Source: Bacteroidales bacterium (GTDB lineage: Bacteria; Bacteroidota; Bacteroidia; Bacteroidales; Tenuifilaceae). Taken from it: a stretch of 64,000 nucleotides of DNA. The stretch covers positions 36,430 through 100,429 of the forward strand of contig JAQVYY010000006.1 of assembly GCA_028708425.1 (NCBI GenBank). The letters are read 5' to 3'. A model generated the notes under the pieces. The model was not told the origin of the DNA, ran no database searches, and was given only the letters and a program-made list of their open reading frames with translations. Position numbers and translations under genes: made by a program. This document shows positions 1 through 11,164 of the stretch, in pieces. The stretch's first letter is position 1, and the number at the start of each line of letters is the position of its first letter.

Positions 1-181
1 GGTGTTCTCTACTCTTAATAAAGAGTTAGAGGTAGTTGCCGACAAGAGCATGAAATACGGTTTTAAAATCGGACCAAAAGATGGTAGCTACATCATTAGC
101 TTTACCGAAAAAGATTTTGAGAACCTTTTCAAAGAGTACATGCGTCCACGTATACTAGAGTTACTCCTCGAAAACGAATAG
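1..181 (+). CDS. V-type ATP synthase subunit E, C-terminal fragment (truncated by window start)
   Basis: Open frame from base 2 (VFSTLNKELEVVADKSMKYGFKIGPKDGSYIISFTEKDFENLFKEYMRPRILELLLENE*), directly upstream of the V-ATPase operon. Confidence 0.75.
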   Translation, partial: VFSTLNKELEVVADKSMKYGFKIGPKDGSYIISFTEKDFENLFKEYMRPRILELLLENE

Positions 182-182
182 T

Positions 183-1049
183 ATGGCACGAGCGTATTAC
201 TACTTAATTGCCGGACTACCCGACTTGTTTATCGATCAGGATCGGAAGGGTTTTAATCTTGTGAAGCTAAAAAACGAGATTAAGGAACACATCCACCCCA
301 ACGATTACAAGTTAGTGGAGAAGCTATTCCTTGAGTACGATAACGAGAACTTTCAAAACTTTCTGTTTGAGCGTGAAAAGGAATTCAATCCCTTAGGTAC
401 GATCCCTAAGGATTTATACAAAGAATTTGAGGATAACCTTGAGGAATTTCCTGAGTATATGCAACGCTTTTACCTTACATACAAAGGTAAAAATAGCGAC
501 GACGATGACGAAACTCAGGAGGACGACCTTTACTATTCGGATGAGGTTGAGAAGATACCAGAGGCGAAATTCCAGGAGGTATTTTATGAACACCTAAAAT
601 CCTTCGAAAACCGTTTTCTAAAGGAATGGTACAGCTTCCTTTTACTATTCAACAACCTTTTAACCGCAATAAATTGTCGGAAAAGCGGTATTGATAGCAC
701 CCCGCAAATGATTGGCAAGGGCGAGCTAATTGAAACAATTTCACGCAGCCAAGCAGCCGACTTCGGGCTAAAAAGGGAGGTTGATTTTCTTGAACCATTA
801 CTCCAAATTACGGAGCAAACAGATATTATTGACCGCGAGCGTCGGCTTGATATGCTTAAATGGGATATGGCCGATGATATTACCACATTCGACTACTTCA
901 ATATCAATAAAATTTTAGCGTTCCTGGTAAAAGCAACCATTGTTTACCGCTGGAGCAAGCTCGATAGTACTATTGGTGCCCAAATGTTTGAAAAGCTGGT
1001 TGCCGATATTCGTAAAACCTACGAATTACCTAAAGAATTCGAACAGTAA
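183..1049 (+). CDS. DUF2764 family protein (V-ATPase operon component)
   Basis: MARAYYYLIAGLPDLFID start; position between subunits E and A. Confidence 0.8.
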   Translation: MARAYYYLIAGLPDLFIDQDRKGFNLVKLKNEIKEHIHPNDYKLVEKLFLEYDNENFQNFLFEREKEFNPLGTIPKDLYKEFEDNLEEFPEYMQRFYLTYKGKNSDDDDETQEDDLYYSDEVEKIPEAKFQEVFYEHLKSFENRFLKEWYSFLLLFNNLLTAINCRKSGIDSTPQMIGKGELIETISRSQAADFGLKREVDFLEPLLQITEQTDIIDRERRLDMLKWDMADDITTFDYFNINKILAFLVKATIVYRWSKLDSTIGAQMFEKLVADIRKTYELPKEFEQ

Positions 1050-1078
1050 AACGATATATTAAATCAAAATATGAATAA

Positions 1079-2836
1079 ATGAAAACCAAAGGAAAAGTAA
1101 CAGGCATTATCGCCAACCTTGTAACCGTTGAGGTTGATGGCCCCGTTGCGCAAAACGAGATATGTTACATTTACCTCGGTGATACCAAACTCATGGCAGA
1201 GGTAATTAAAATTACCGGTAAGTTTGCCTACGTTCAGGTTTTTGAAAGCACGCGTGGGCTTAGGGTTAACGATACCGTGGATTTTGAAGGACATATGCTT
1301 GAAGCAACACTGGGTCCGGGTTTGCTTTCGAAAAACTTCGATGGGCTACAGCATGATTTGGCCAAAATGGACGGCGTGTTCCTAAAGGCAGGTGACTACA
1401 CCGAGGCGCTTGATTACGACGTTGATTGGGCGTTTACCCCAATTGCTAAATCAGGCGATACCGTTGTTGCTGGCGATTGGCTTGGCGAGGTGAAAGAGAA
1501 CTGGGCAAATCATAAAATTATGGTTCCCTTTAAGTTACAAGGTAGTTACACCGTAAAGTCTGTAATAGAAAGCGGTAGCTATAAAGTAAACGAAACCATT
1601 GCGGTTATAACCGATGATGATGGCAACGATATTGACGTAACGATGGAGCAAAAATGGCCTGTAAAGCTGGCTATTACTGCTTACAATAATAAACCCAGAC
1701 CATTTAAAATTATGGAAACAGGGGTTCGTACCATCGATACGTTTAACCCCATTGCCGAGGGTGGAACAGGTTTTATTCCGGGCCCTTTTGGTAGTGGAAA
1801 AACGGTGCTCCAGCACGCCATTTCAAAGCAGGCCGAGGCCGATCTTATTGTAATGGCAGCTTGTGGCGAGCGGGCCAACGAGGTAGTGGAAATATTTGCA
1901 GAATTCCCTCACCTTGATGACCCCCGTACCGGTCGTAAGCTAATGGAACGTACCACAATTATTGCCAACACATCTAATATGCCCGTAGCGTCTAGGGAGG
2001 CTTCGGTTTATACCGCCATGACAATTGCAGAGTATTACCGCGCAATGGGTCTAAGAGTACTGCTTTTAGCCGACTCAACCTCTCGCTGGGCACAAGCTCT
2101 TCGCGAAATGAGTAACCGCCTGGAGGAACTTCCTGGACCAGATGCGTTCCCAATGGACCTTTCGGCAGTAATTGCAAACTTCTACTCGAGAGCGGGATTG
2201 GTGTACCTAAATAACGGCGAAACAGGTTCTGTTACCTTTATTGGCACCGTATCACCTGCTGGTGGTAACCTTAAGGAGCCCGTAACCGAATCCACAAAAA
2301 AGGTGGCTCGTTGTTTCTATGCGCTATCGCAGCAGCGTGCCGACAGTAAGCGATACCCTGCTGTTGACCCCATGGAATCGTACTCAAAATATCTCGAATA
2401 TCCAGAGATTATAGAGTATCTAAATAAAACCATTGACGAGAACTGGGTAGATAAAGTGCTTAAAGCTAAGAACTACGTACAAAAGGGTAAGGAAGCTGCC
2501 GAGCAAATAAACATTCTGGGCGACGACGGTGTGCCGCTTGAGTACCACGACCGTTTTTGGAAAGCGGAACTTATCGACTTCACCATCCTTCAGCAGGATG
2601 CTTTTGATGAGATTGACGCATCGTGCCCACTAAACAGACAAAAATATATGCTCGAAAAGGTTCTTGGTATTTGTGATATGGACTTCAGTTTCGAAAACTT
2701 TGAAGACTGCTCAACGTTCTATAAAAATGTGATTAACATCTTACGCCAGATGAACTACTCGGTTTTTGACAGCGATGAGTTCAAAAAATACGAAAAAGAA
2801 ATTGATACTTTACTTAACGAAAGAAAGGCAGAATAA
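1079..2836 (+). CDS. atpA: V-type ATP synthase subunit A
   Basis: Walker A GPFGSGKT; 585 aa; catalytic subunit signature. Confidence 0.96.
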   Translation: MKTKGKVTGIIANLVTVEVDGPVAQNEICYIYLGDTKLMAEVIKITGKFAYVQVFESTRGLRVNDTVDFEGHMLEATLGPGLLSKNFDGLQHDLAKMDGVFLKAGDYTEALDYDVDWAFTPIAKSGDTVVAGDWLGEVKENWANHKIMVPFKLQGSYTVKSVIESGSYKVNETIAVITDDDGNDIDVTMEQKWPVKLAITAYNNKPRPFKIMETGVRTIDTFNPIAEGGTGFIPGPFGSGKTVLQHAISKQAEADLIVMAACGERANEVVEIFAEFPHLDDPRTGRKLMERTTIIANTSNMPVASREASVYTAMTIAEYYRAMGLRVLLLADSTSRWAQALREMSNRLEELPGPDAFPMDLSAVIANFYSRAGLVYLNNGETGSVTFIGTVSPAGGNLKEPVTESTKKVARCFYALSQQRADSKRYPAVDPMESYSKYLEYPEIIEYLNKTIDENWVDKVLKAKNYVQKGKEAAEQINILGDDGVPLEYHDRFWKAELIDFTILQQDAFDEIDASCPLNRQKYMLEKVLGICDMDFSFENFEDCSTFYKNVINILRQMNYSVFDSDEFKKYEKEIDTLLNERKAE

Positions 2837-4161
2837 TGAAAGCTAAAGCTTTTCAAAAAATATATACGCAGCTACTCGGAGTCACTAAGGCAACCTGTAC
2901 GCTTAAAGCGCAAGGGGTTGCTAACGATGAGCTGGCTATGATACACGGTAGGTTAGCCCAGGTGGTAAAAATATATGGCGACATGGTTACCCTTCAGGTT
3001 TTTGGGGGTACCGAGGGCATACCTACCAATGCTGAGGTAATTTTCTACGGTGAGGCACCAACACTAAAAGTAGGCGATGACTTGGCCGGTCGGTTTTTCA
3101 ACGCATTCGGTCAGCCCCTGTTTGGTGGTACCGAAATTGAGGGCATTGACCGCGAAATTGGCGGGCCATCGGTTAACCCGCTTAGGCGTAAACAGCCATC
3201 GGAGCTAATTGCAACCGGTATTGCTGGTATCGACCTTAATAATACGCTGGTAACGGGTCAGAAAATTCCGTTTTTCGCAGACTCCAATCAACCCTATAAC
3301 CAGGTAATGGCAAATGTTGCGCTTCGCGCACAGGCCGACAAAATTATTCTTGGTGGTATGGGGCTTACCAACGACGACTTCTTATACTTTAAGAATGTAT
3401 TTGAGAATGCTGGTGCGCTCGACCGTATTATCTGTTTTGTGAATACCACGGAGCACCCACCTGTTGAACGACTTTTAGTTCCCGATATGGCTCTTACGGC
3501 TGCCGAATATTTCGCAACCGAGAAAAACGAGAAAGTTCTTGTTCTGCTAACGGATATGACCCTATACGCCGATGCGTTGAGTATTGTATCAAACCGTATG
3601 GATCAGATTCCTTCAAAAGACTCAATGCCTGGCTCGCTTTACTCCGACCTAGCAAAGATATACGAAAAAGCGGTTCAGTTCCCCGAGGGCGGTTCAATTA
3701 CCATTATTGCGGTAACAACCCTTTCTGGTGGTGATATTACGCACGCCATTCCCGATAATACTGGATACATTACCGAAGGGCAGCTATTCCTGCGTACCGA
3801 TTCCGATACGAACAAGGTTATTGTTGACCCATTCCGAAGCTTATCACGTTTGAAACAGCTGGTTATTGGAAAAAAAACCCGTGAAGACCACCCACAGGTA
3901 ATGAACGCAGCCGTAAGGCTTTATGCCGATGCTGCCAATGCCAAAACCAAGCTCGAAAATGGATTCGACCTTTCGGACTACGATGAGCGCTGCCTCAAGT
4001 TTGCTTACGATTACTCTATTAAACTTTTGGCAATTGATGTAAATATCGAAATTGAAGAGATGCTTAATATAGGGTGGGAACTATTTGCCAAGTATTTTAC
4101 TAAGGCAGAGGTTGCTATTCGTCAGGAGCTAGTAGATAAATATTGGCCGGCAAAACAGTAA
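2836..4161 (+). CDS. atpB: V-type ATP synthase subunit B
   Basis: 441 aa non-catalytic B subunit, 1-bp overlap with subunit A. Confidence 0.95.
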   Translation: MKAKAFQKIYTQLLGVTKATCTLKAQGVANDELAMIHGRLAQVVKIYGDMVTLQVFGGTEGIPTNAEVIFYGEAPTLKVGDDLAGRFFNAFGQPLFGGTEIEGIDREIGGPSVNPLRRKQPSELIATGIAGIDLNNTLVTGQKIPFFADSNQPYNQVMANVALRAQADKIILGGMGLTNDDFLYFKNVFENAGALDRIICFVNTTEHPPVERLLVPDMALTAAEYFATEKNEKVLVLLTDMTLYADALSIVSNRMDQIPSKDSMPGSLYSDLAKIYEKAVQFPEGGSITIIAVTTLSGGDITHAIPDNTGYITEGQLFLRTDSDTNKVIVDPFRSLSRLKQLVIGKKTREDHPQVMNAAVRLYADAANAKTKLENGFDLSDYDERCLKFAYDYSIKLLAIDVNIEIEEMLNIGWELFAKYFTKAEVAIRQELVDKYWPAKQ

Positions 4162-4173
4162 AAATCTTTTACA

Positions 4174-4776
4174 ATGGCAATTAAATTTCAGTATAATAAA
4201 ACTTCGCTTAACAACCTCGATAAGCAGCTAAAGATTCGTCTGCGAGCTTTACCTACTCTTCAAAATAAAGAGTCGGCACTGCGAGCCGAAGTGAAACGTG
4301 CTAGGGATAAAGCCAGGGAGTTAGAAGAACTTCTTGACAAAAAAATGCGCGATTTCGACTATATGGTTAGCCTCTGGGGTGAGTTTGAACACAACCTTAT
4401 TCGCATTAAGGATGTTAAGCTGGAGGTTATAAAAATTGCCGGGGTTCGAATACCTGTTCTAGAAGATATTATCTTTGAAGTAAAAGATTACAGCCTTTTT
4501 GCTCGCCCATTCTGGTATCCAACAGGAGTTGAGATACTTAAAGAGTTGGCTAGCGTTGGTATTGAGAGTATTTTTTATAGCGAAAAGATGCGACTCCTCG
4601 ACCACGCTAGGAAGAAGACTACACAAAAGGTAAATCTTTACGAAAAGGTTCAGATACCTGGCTACGAATCCGCCATAATGAGAATTAAACGCTTTATGGA
4701 GGACGAAGAGAACCTTGCCAAGTCAGCAATGAAAATTGTAAAAAACCGACAGCAAAATATGGAGGTAGAGGCATGA
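4174..4776 (+). CDS. atpD: V-type ATP synthase subunit D
   Basis: 200 aa coiled-coil, operon position. Confidence 0.9.
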   Translation: MAIKFQYNKTSLNNLDKQLKIRLRALPTLQNKESALRAEVKRARDKARELEELLDKKMRDFDYMVSLWGEFEHNLIRIKDVKLEVIKIAGVRIPVLEDIIFEVKDYSLFARPFWYPTGVEILKELASVGIESIFYSEKMRLLDHARKKTTQKVNLYEKVQIPGYESAIMRIKRFMEDEENLAKSAMKIVKNRQQNMEVEA

Positions 4777-6596
4777 TTGTACCAATGATTAAATACGGAT
4801 TTCTGGTATATCACCGCGATTTCGACTCTTTTTTGAGCAGGTTGCAAGATATGGGAATGGTTGATATTGAGAGGCATACCAAAGTGCTTTCCGATGAGGA
4901 ACGCGATCTTATGAACGAGATCAACCGTTACAATCAAGTGCTAAAAGATCTAAAGATTAGGGAGTCGAGTTTTGACGGGAATACCAAGGTTGCCCCATTA
5001 ACGTCCGAAGAGATTCTTACCGAGTATGACAGCCTGATTCGAGAAAAAGAGCAGATTGAAAACTCAATGCGTAAGGCGTATAAGGATTTGAATGATGCTC
5101 GCCCCTGGGGTAGCTTCAGCATCGATTTGCTGCATACCATAAACGAGTCGGGGCTCAAAATCAGATTCTTCGTTACCAACGAGAAAGCTTTCGACGAGGA
5201 GGCTCTAAGCGACGTTACCGTAGAGGTAATTAACCAAGAAGCTGGACAGATATACTTCGTATGGATACAGCAAAAAGATGAGGATGCTACATTGCCTATT
5301 GATGCCGTAGAGGTAAAAATTCCTACCTACTCAGCATCGGGTAAAGAGGCCGAAATAGCAGCCTATAAGGGCCGTAATAGCGAGATTGAAAATCGCTTAA
5401 ACCAGCTCTCTCTGTTCATTTCTCAGCTTGAAGCCTCAAAAGACGAGCTGGTTAACAAGCTTGAGATAAACTCGGTAACCCTTAGCGCCGATAAACAAGC
5501 CGACGATAAGGTGTTTATATTAAATGGTTGGGTTCCCGAGCCCAAAAATGAGGAATTTGCTAAGTTTATTGAGAAGGAGAGTATTATTTGTGTGAGCGAA
5601 AAGGCTAAAAAGGAAGACAACGCCCCTATCCTACTCAAAAACAATAAATTTGCTCGCCTCTTTGAGCCCATAGGTAGCCTGTTCACAAACCCTTCCTATG
5701 GTGAAATAGACCTTACCCCTCTTTTCGCCCCATTCTTTATGATGTTTTTTGGCTTTTGCCTTGGCGATGCTGGATATGGCCTTGTTATGCTTTTGGGTGC
5801 CAGTCTTTATAAACCTAGGGCTAAGCAAAAGATGCGTCCAATCCTATCACTTGTTCAATGGTTAGGAGTGGCTACGGTCATTTTCGGCATACTCACAGGA
5901 ACATTCTTTGGTATTGAGCTAGTTAGCGTAAAAATTTCTTTTATCGAGAAATTTAAGGATATGTTCCTCGATCAGAATCAACTATTTACCCTTGCGCTCG
6001 TAGTTGGAGCAATCCAAATAGTTTTTGGAATGTTCGTTAAAGCTGCAAACGAAATAAGGCTTTGGGGCTGGAAGTATTCCATTACAACATTCAGCTGGCT
6101 GCTACTTATCCTTGGATCAGGTGCTTTTTATGGTCTATCCATGGTAGATGGAATGAACGTTGAATTTATGGGTTTAGCCCATAAAATTGTTCTAGGTATA
6201 GCTGCTATTGGTATATTTTTCTTCAATAGTCCAGGCAAAAACCCTGCTGTAAACGTTGGGCTAGGCCTTTGGGGAACATACAATATGATTACCGGCCTAT
6301 TTGGCGATATCCTATCGTATATCCGCCTGTTTGCCCTGGGCTTATCCAGCGCTATTCTAGGAAACGTTTTTAACAGCCTTGCCTTTGGCATGGCACCCGA
6401 TATACCTGTGGTTGGTGCAATAGTTACAATTCTTATTCTGATTGCAGGCCACTCAATAAATCTATTTATGGCAGCCCTTGGTGCATTAGTACATCCCATG
6501 CGTTTAACATTTGTAGAATTTTACAAGAACGCAGGTTTTGTGGGCGGAGGGGCTTCCTATAAACCATTTCAGAAGAAAAGTAAACAAACAATTTAA
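4773..6596 (+). CDS. V-type ATP synthase subunit I
   Basis: Long soluble N-terminus followed by multi-TM C-terminal half (GDILSYIRLFALGLSSAILG); ATGA overlap with D. Confidence 0.93.
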   Translation: MIVPMIKYGFLVYHRDFDSFLSRLQDMGMVDIERHTKVLSDEERDLMNEINRYNQVLKDLKIRESSFDGNTKVAPLTSEEILTEYDSLIREKEQIENSMRKAYKDLNDARPWGSFSIDLLHTINESGLKIRFFVTNEKAFDEEALSDVTVEVINQEAGQIYFVWIQQKDEDATLPIDAVEVKIPTYSASGKEAEIAAYKGRNSEIENRLNQLSLFISQLEASKDELVNKLEINSVTLSADKQADDKVFILNGWVPEPKNEEFAKFIEKESIICVSEKAKKEDNAPILLKNNKFARLFEPIGSLFTNPSYGEIDLTPLFAPFFMMFFGFCLGDAGYGLVMLLGASLYKPRAKQKMRPILSLVQWLGVATVIFGILTGTFFGIELVSVKISFIEKFKDMFLDQNQLFTLALVVGAIQIVFGMFVKAANEIRLWGWKYSITTFSWLLLILGSGAFYGLSMVDGMNVEFMGLAHKIVLGIAAIGIFFFNSPGKNPAVNVGLGLWGTYNMITGLFGDILSYIRLFALGLSSAILGNVFNSLAFGMAPDIPVVGAIVTILILIAGHSINLFMAALGALVHPMRLTFVEFYKNAGFVGGGASYKPFQKKSKQTI

Positions 6597-7067
<471 letters not shown>

Positions 7068-7083
7068 TAGACAAATATTGACT

Positions 7084-7119
7084 AAAAAGCCCCTGCGGAA
7101 TACCGTAGGGGTTTTTTAT
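7084..7119 (+). terminator. Rho-independent terminator after V-ATPase operon
   Basis: AAAAAGCCCCTGCGG-aata-CCGTAGGGGTTTTTT. Confidence 0.85.
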
Positions 7120-7129
7120 TATTCTAATC

Positions 7130-7231
7130 GCAATTATTGATTCGAATAATTGGGGTTTCCGACAGCGACTAGGTTGGGGTAACACCCGCATTTGCATTCA
7201 TCTTTAACAGAGTTGATGAATAATGCGGGCT
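7130..7231 (+). repeat. Repeat family A, copy A1 (internally deleted)
   Basis: Shares both ends with family A but lacks the central TTTCACAACC...GGGCTCGA segment. Confidence 0.8.
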
Positions 7232-7250
7232 AACTGAACACAAAAGGGAT

Positions 7251-7937
7251 CTACTCAATAACCCAATTAATACCAGTATCCGCCTTTTCTTCTAAATAGC
7301 TATTGGCCTGCGAAAAATGTTTACATCCCAAGAATCCTCGATAAGCTGATAATGGCGAAGGATGTGGGGCTTTAAGCACATAGTGCCTGTTGGTATCAAT
7401 AAGCTTTTCTTTTGCCTGAGCGTACGCCCCCCACAGCATAAAAACTGTGTTTGAGCGATACTTCGAAATGGCCTCAATTGCGGCATCGGTAAAACGCTCC
7501 CATCCCCTATTCTGGTGCGAACCCGCTTGGTGCGCCCTAACGGTAAGCGTAGCGTTAAGCAGTAGCACTCCTTGCTGAGCCCAATGGCTTAAATTACCAT
7601 GCAAAGGTATTTCTCCCCCAATATCAGTCGAAACCTCCTTAAAAATATTGACTAACGAAGGCGGTTGCTTTACTCCCTTTGGTACAGAAAAACTAAGTCC
7701 GTGCGCCTGACCGTCGCCATGGTATGGATCCTGTCCAAGGATTACAACCTTAACCTTTTGGAATGGGGTGCTATTAAAAGCATTAAATATCTGGTTAGTA
7801 GACGGATAAACATCATATTGCTGATTTTCAGCAAGCAGAAATTCTTTTAATTTGATAAAGTATTCCTTCTGAAACTCGTTACCTAGAACCAATTCCCAGC
7901 TATCATGTATTGATGGAATTACGTTAGCATATGCCAT
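7251..7937 (-). CDS. ung: Uracil-DNA glycosylase
   Basis: VVILGQDPYHGDGQAHGLSFSV and APHPSPLSAYRGF motifs. Confidence 0.97.
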   Translation of the reverse strand: MAYANVIPSIHDSWELVLGNEFQKEYFIKLKEFLLAENQQYDVYPSTNQIFNAFNSTPFQKVKVVILGQDPYHGDGQAHGLSFSVPKGVKQPPSLVNIFKEVSTDIGGEIPLHGNLSHWAQQGVLLLNATLTVRAHQAGSHQNRGWERFTDAAIEAISKYRSNTVFMLWGAYAQAKEKLIDTNRHYVLKAPHPSPLSAYRGFLGCKHFSQANSYLEEKADTGINWVIE

Positions 7938-8004
7938 GTAAATAATATTTATACGTAAAGATACGTAGTTTTAGGCTACGTAAAAGTTTATGTGGCAGGG
8001 CTCA

Positions 8005-9585
8005 CTAGAATTCAGTAGAAAAATGAAATTTGATATCGGTAAACTTATCCTGAGCCATTTGCAGAGCATAAGGCGATTCGGCCATGAAAACCTCACGACC
8101 ATGCTTATCGATGGCTAAATTGCTGTGCTTTCGAACCCTAAAGTCCTTTAGCTGCTCCATATTATCAGATTCAATCCAGCACGCCTTGTACAAGGTAATG
8201 GGCTCGTAACGGCATAGGGCCGAGTACTCGTGCTCGAGCCTATACTGAATAACATCGAACTGAAGCACACCAACGGTACCAATAATTTTTCGCCCATTGG
8301 CTTTTGAGGTAAATAGCTGTGCAACACCCTCGTCCATCAGCTGATCGATACCCTTAGCAAGCTGTTTATACTTCATGGGGTCGGCATTTTCGATGTACCT
8401 AAAAAGTTCGGGCGAGAAGCTTGGGAGCCCCTTGAATTTCAGCTGCTCTCCTTGGGTAATGGTATCGCCAATTTTGAAGTTACCCGTATCGTGCAGGCCA
8501 ACTATATCGCCTGGGTAAGCAATATCAACAACCGACTTTTTATCGGCCATAAACGCTGTTGGACTAGAAAACTTAAGGCGTTTTCCAATTCTTGTATGTA
8601 AATATGGTTTGTTGCGCTCAAAAACACCCGAACAAATTTTCAGGAAAGCCAACCTGTCCCTATGCTTTGGATCCATATTGGCATGAATTTTAAAAATAAA
8701 TCCTGTTAAATTCTCTTCAAAAGGTGAAACCTCACGGGTTTCTGTTGCGGTTGGTTTTGGGAATGGTGCTATGCTAATAAAACAGCTAAGCAGCTCGCGA
8801 ACCCCAAAGTTATTTAGGGCACTTCCAAAAAACACAGGCGCAACCTCACCCTTTAGATAGGTTTCGCGACTAAATTCGGGATACACACCATTAACCAGCT
8901 CCAAATCCTCTCGAAGCGTATCAGCGTAACCACCAACATGCTTATCAAGCACTTCGGAGTTAATATCATCAATCTCTACAATATCATCGGTAACACCTTG
9001 CTTTTTATTGCCAAGAAAAAGGTTGAGCTTTTGCTCAAACATATTGTAAACGCCCTTAAAAGTTAACCCCATACTTATGGGCCAGCTAAGCGGACGAACC
9101 TTTATATCTAGCTCCCGCTCTATTTCATCGAGTATTTCAAAGGGATCCTTACCGTCGCGGTCGAGCTTATTCACAAAAACAATAACAGGCGTATTACGCA
9201 TTCGGCAAACATTCATCAGCTTACGGGTTTGTAGCTCTACCCCTTTGGCACAATCTACTACAATAATAACGCTATCGACAGCCGTAAGGGTTCTGTATGT
9301 ATCCTCGGCAAAATCTTCGTGCCCAGGGGTATCAAGAATATTTACTTTTATACCCTCGTATTCGAACCCCATTACCGAGGTTGCCACCGAGATTCCCCTT
9401 TGGCGTTCAATCTCCATAAAGTCTGAGGTTGCCCCTTTCTTTATCTTATTGCTTTTGACCGCACCGGCAACATGAATTGCCCCTCCAAAAAGTAAAAGTT
9501 TCTCTGTTAGGGTAGTTTTGCCCGCATCGGGGTGACTAATAATTGCGAATGTACGTCTTCGTTGTATCTCTGATTTCAGTGCCAT
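8005..9585 (-). CDS. prfC: Peptide chain release factor 3
   Basis: GTPase motifs ([21 protein letters not shown]); 526 aa RF3 architecture. Confidence 0.96.
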   Translation of the reverse strand: MALKSEIQRRRTFAIISHPDAGKTTLTEKLLLFGGAIHVAGAVKSNKIKKGATSDFMEIERQRGISVATSVMGFEYEGIKVNILDTPGHEDFAEDTYRTLTAVDSVIIVVDCAKGVELQTRKLMNVCRMRNTPVIVFVNKLDRDGKDPFEILDEIERELDIKVRPLSWPISMGLTFKGVYNMFEQKLNLFLGNKKQGVTDDIVEIDDINSEVLDKHVGGYADTLREDLELVNGVYPEFSRETYLKGEVAPVFFGSALNNFGVRELLSCFISIAPFPKPTATETREVSPFEENLTGFIFKIHANMDPKHRDRLAFLKICSGVFERNKPYLHTRIGKRLKFSSPTAFMADKKSVVDIAYPGDIVGLHDTGNFKIGDTITQGEQLKFKGLPSFSPELFRYIENADPMKYKQLAKGIDQLMDEGVAQLFTSKANGRKIIGTVGVLQFDVIQYRLEHEYSALCRYEPITLYKACWIESDNMEQLKDFRVRKHSNLAIDKHGREVFMAESPYALQMAQDKFTDIKFHFSTEF

Positions 9586-9744
9586 CTAGTAATGTTTTTC
9601 GGAGCGCAAAGGTAGAAAAAAATATGGGGTTTCAATAGTTTTCTATCACACATCAACGAGGGTACATCGCATATAAAAGAAAATCAAGGCGTAAACCATA
9701 TGGGTAGATTTAACGGAGGCATTCAGGGTAAAACGATTGTTCTG

Positions 9745-10659
9745 CTAAGGCAGATTAACCTTACTGTAAAGCTGTGATATAATCCCTAATTTATACAAAT
9801 CGAAAAGCACAATTGATGGTTTTGATCCACATAAAAGCTTGCGAAGCATGGGATTTACAAAACTAAAAAACCACCGCATTGGGTGCCTAAGCCCCAATTT
9901 TCTGAATACTGTATAGTACTTAAGGAGGCTAATATTTTGTCTTAATATTTTCTGCTGGCCAGGCGATACTAGGTGAAACAATTTTACCAAATTCACAATG
10001 CCCTGCTCGGTTTTTATTAGATAATCGCAACAAGGCTCTATGCCTAAATGTAAACATGGATTTTGAATGTGTAGGACGGAGACTTTATGTTTTTTTAGAT
10101 CAAGCGCAAACAGTGTATTCTCGTGGCCATAACCCAAAACCCTCTCGTTAAAACGAATGGAATTAAAAACATCTTTACGTATCATAAAGTTACCACTAAA
10201 GAATGATGCGTAAGGTTTTAACTGGCGGCGAATTGAGCTTTTACTCTCTCGCACCATGCCATATTTCCAACGTAAATGCAGTTCGCTTTTAAGCGGTTTA
10301 GGCCCGTAGCTAATCCCTCCACAAATAACATTGGCTTGGTCAATCACCGAGTTATAGTTATTCAAAAAATTAGGCAGCTCCGGAATCATATCACAATCGA
10401 GAAAAAGAAGCCAATTTCCCTGAGCAAAATCGGCCAATCGATTCCTAATTTTACTTCTTCCCAAATTATGATCAAACTCGAGGTAATGCACATTTGAATT
10501 AACGGCCACCTGTGAGTTTTTGCGTTTATAGTACGACAATGAAGCATCATCAAAAGCCAATACTTCGATATTTATATTAAATTCATCAGCCTGACTAACC
10601 AACTCTTGAACAAGTTCAGTAACATCAAAGTTATATATTGGTAAACAAACAGAAATCAT
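9745..10659 (-). CDS. Glycosyltransferase family 2
   Basis: GT-A start MISVCLPIYNFDVTELV, FLDCDMIP DxD-type motif. Confidence 0.85.
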   Translation of the reverse strand: MISVCLPIYNFDVTELVQELVSQADEFNINIEVLAFDDASLSYYKRKNSQVAVNSNVHYLEFDHNLGRSKIRNRLADFAQGNWLLFLDCDMIPELPNFLNNYNSVIDQANVICGGISYGPKPLKSELHLRWKYGMVRESKSSIRRQLKPYASFFSGNFMIRKDVFNSIRFNERVLGYGHENTLFALDLKKHKVSVLHIQNPCLHLGIEPCCDYLIKTEQGIVNLVKLFHLVSPGQQKILRQNISLLKYYTVFRKLGLRHPMRWFFSFVNPMLRKLLCGSKPSIVLFDLYKLGIISQLYSKVNLP

Positions 10660-10841
10660 AATACTATGCCGTTAATTCATCTTTTTTATCATTAGGGCCA
10701 AACGCCTGTTTAGGTCGTGGTTTTTGCTTCTAAACTTTTCAATTTCTGCGTTTGGCTAGGCAAATTTACTCTACCCGTTGCAAGCTAATTTTTGACCTAT
10801 AGAGTATCAATTATACAAATAAAATAATCATATATGGAAAC

Positions 10842-11091
10842 ACTATTGTCCGGTAAAAACAAAGTTAAACATTATAGATTCTTCGCTTCACTGCGTTTCG
10901 CTCTGAAACGTATGTTCGACAAAACCGTTGAAAATAGAAATGGCTTTGTCAATGACAAATGTTTAGTTTTTAGGGGAGGGCTTGGCTAGCGGCTTCGCCG
11001 CTAGCCAAGCCCTCCCCTCCCAAATACAACTCAACGCCCTGTCATTCCGACCGTAGGAAGGAATCTATAAATATTAACCGGACGCCAATGA
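10842..11091 (+). mobile_element. Repeat family B, copy B1 (MITE-like)
   Basis: ACTATTGTCCGGT...ACCGGACGCCAATG ends, 21-bp perfect stem, flanking direct repeat ATATGGAAAC (10832-10841 and 11092-11101). Confidence 0.7.
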
Positions 11092-11164
11092 TATGGAAAC
11101 TACAAAGATAATAAAAAACACCTCATCCTCTTGCTAATAATAGGGTTTGTGCTAATTGTTGCAT

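Noticed and set aside
6128-6499. Antisense ORFs within the V-ATPase operon (e.g. 6128-6499, 1064-1294, 584-886)
   Set aside because: Shadow ORFs overlapping well-supported coding sequence.
10973-11017. Family B stem as an ordinary rho-independent terminator
   Set aside because: The 21-bp stem is repeated at three loci inside a larger conserved unit with defined ends and flanking duplications, and has no U-run directly after the stem in B1.
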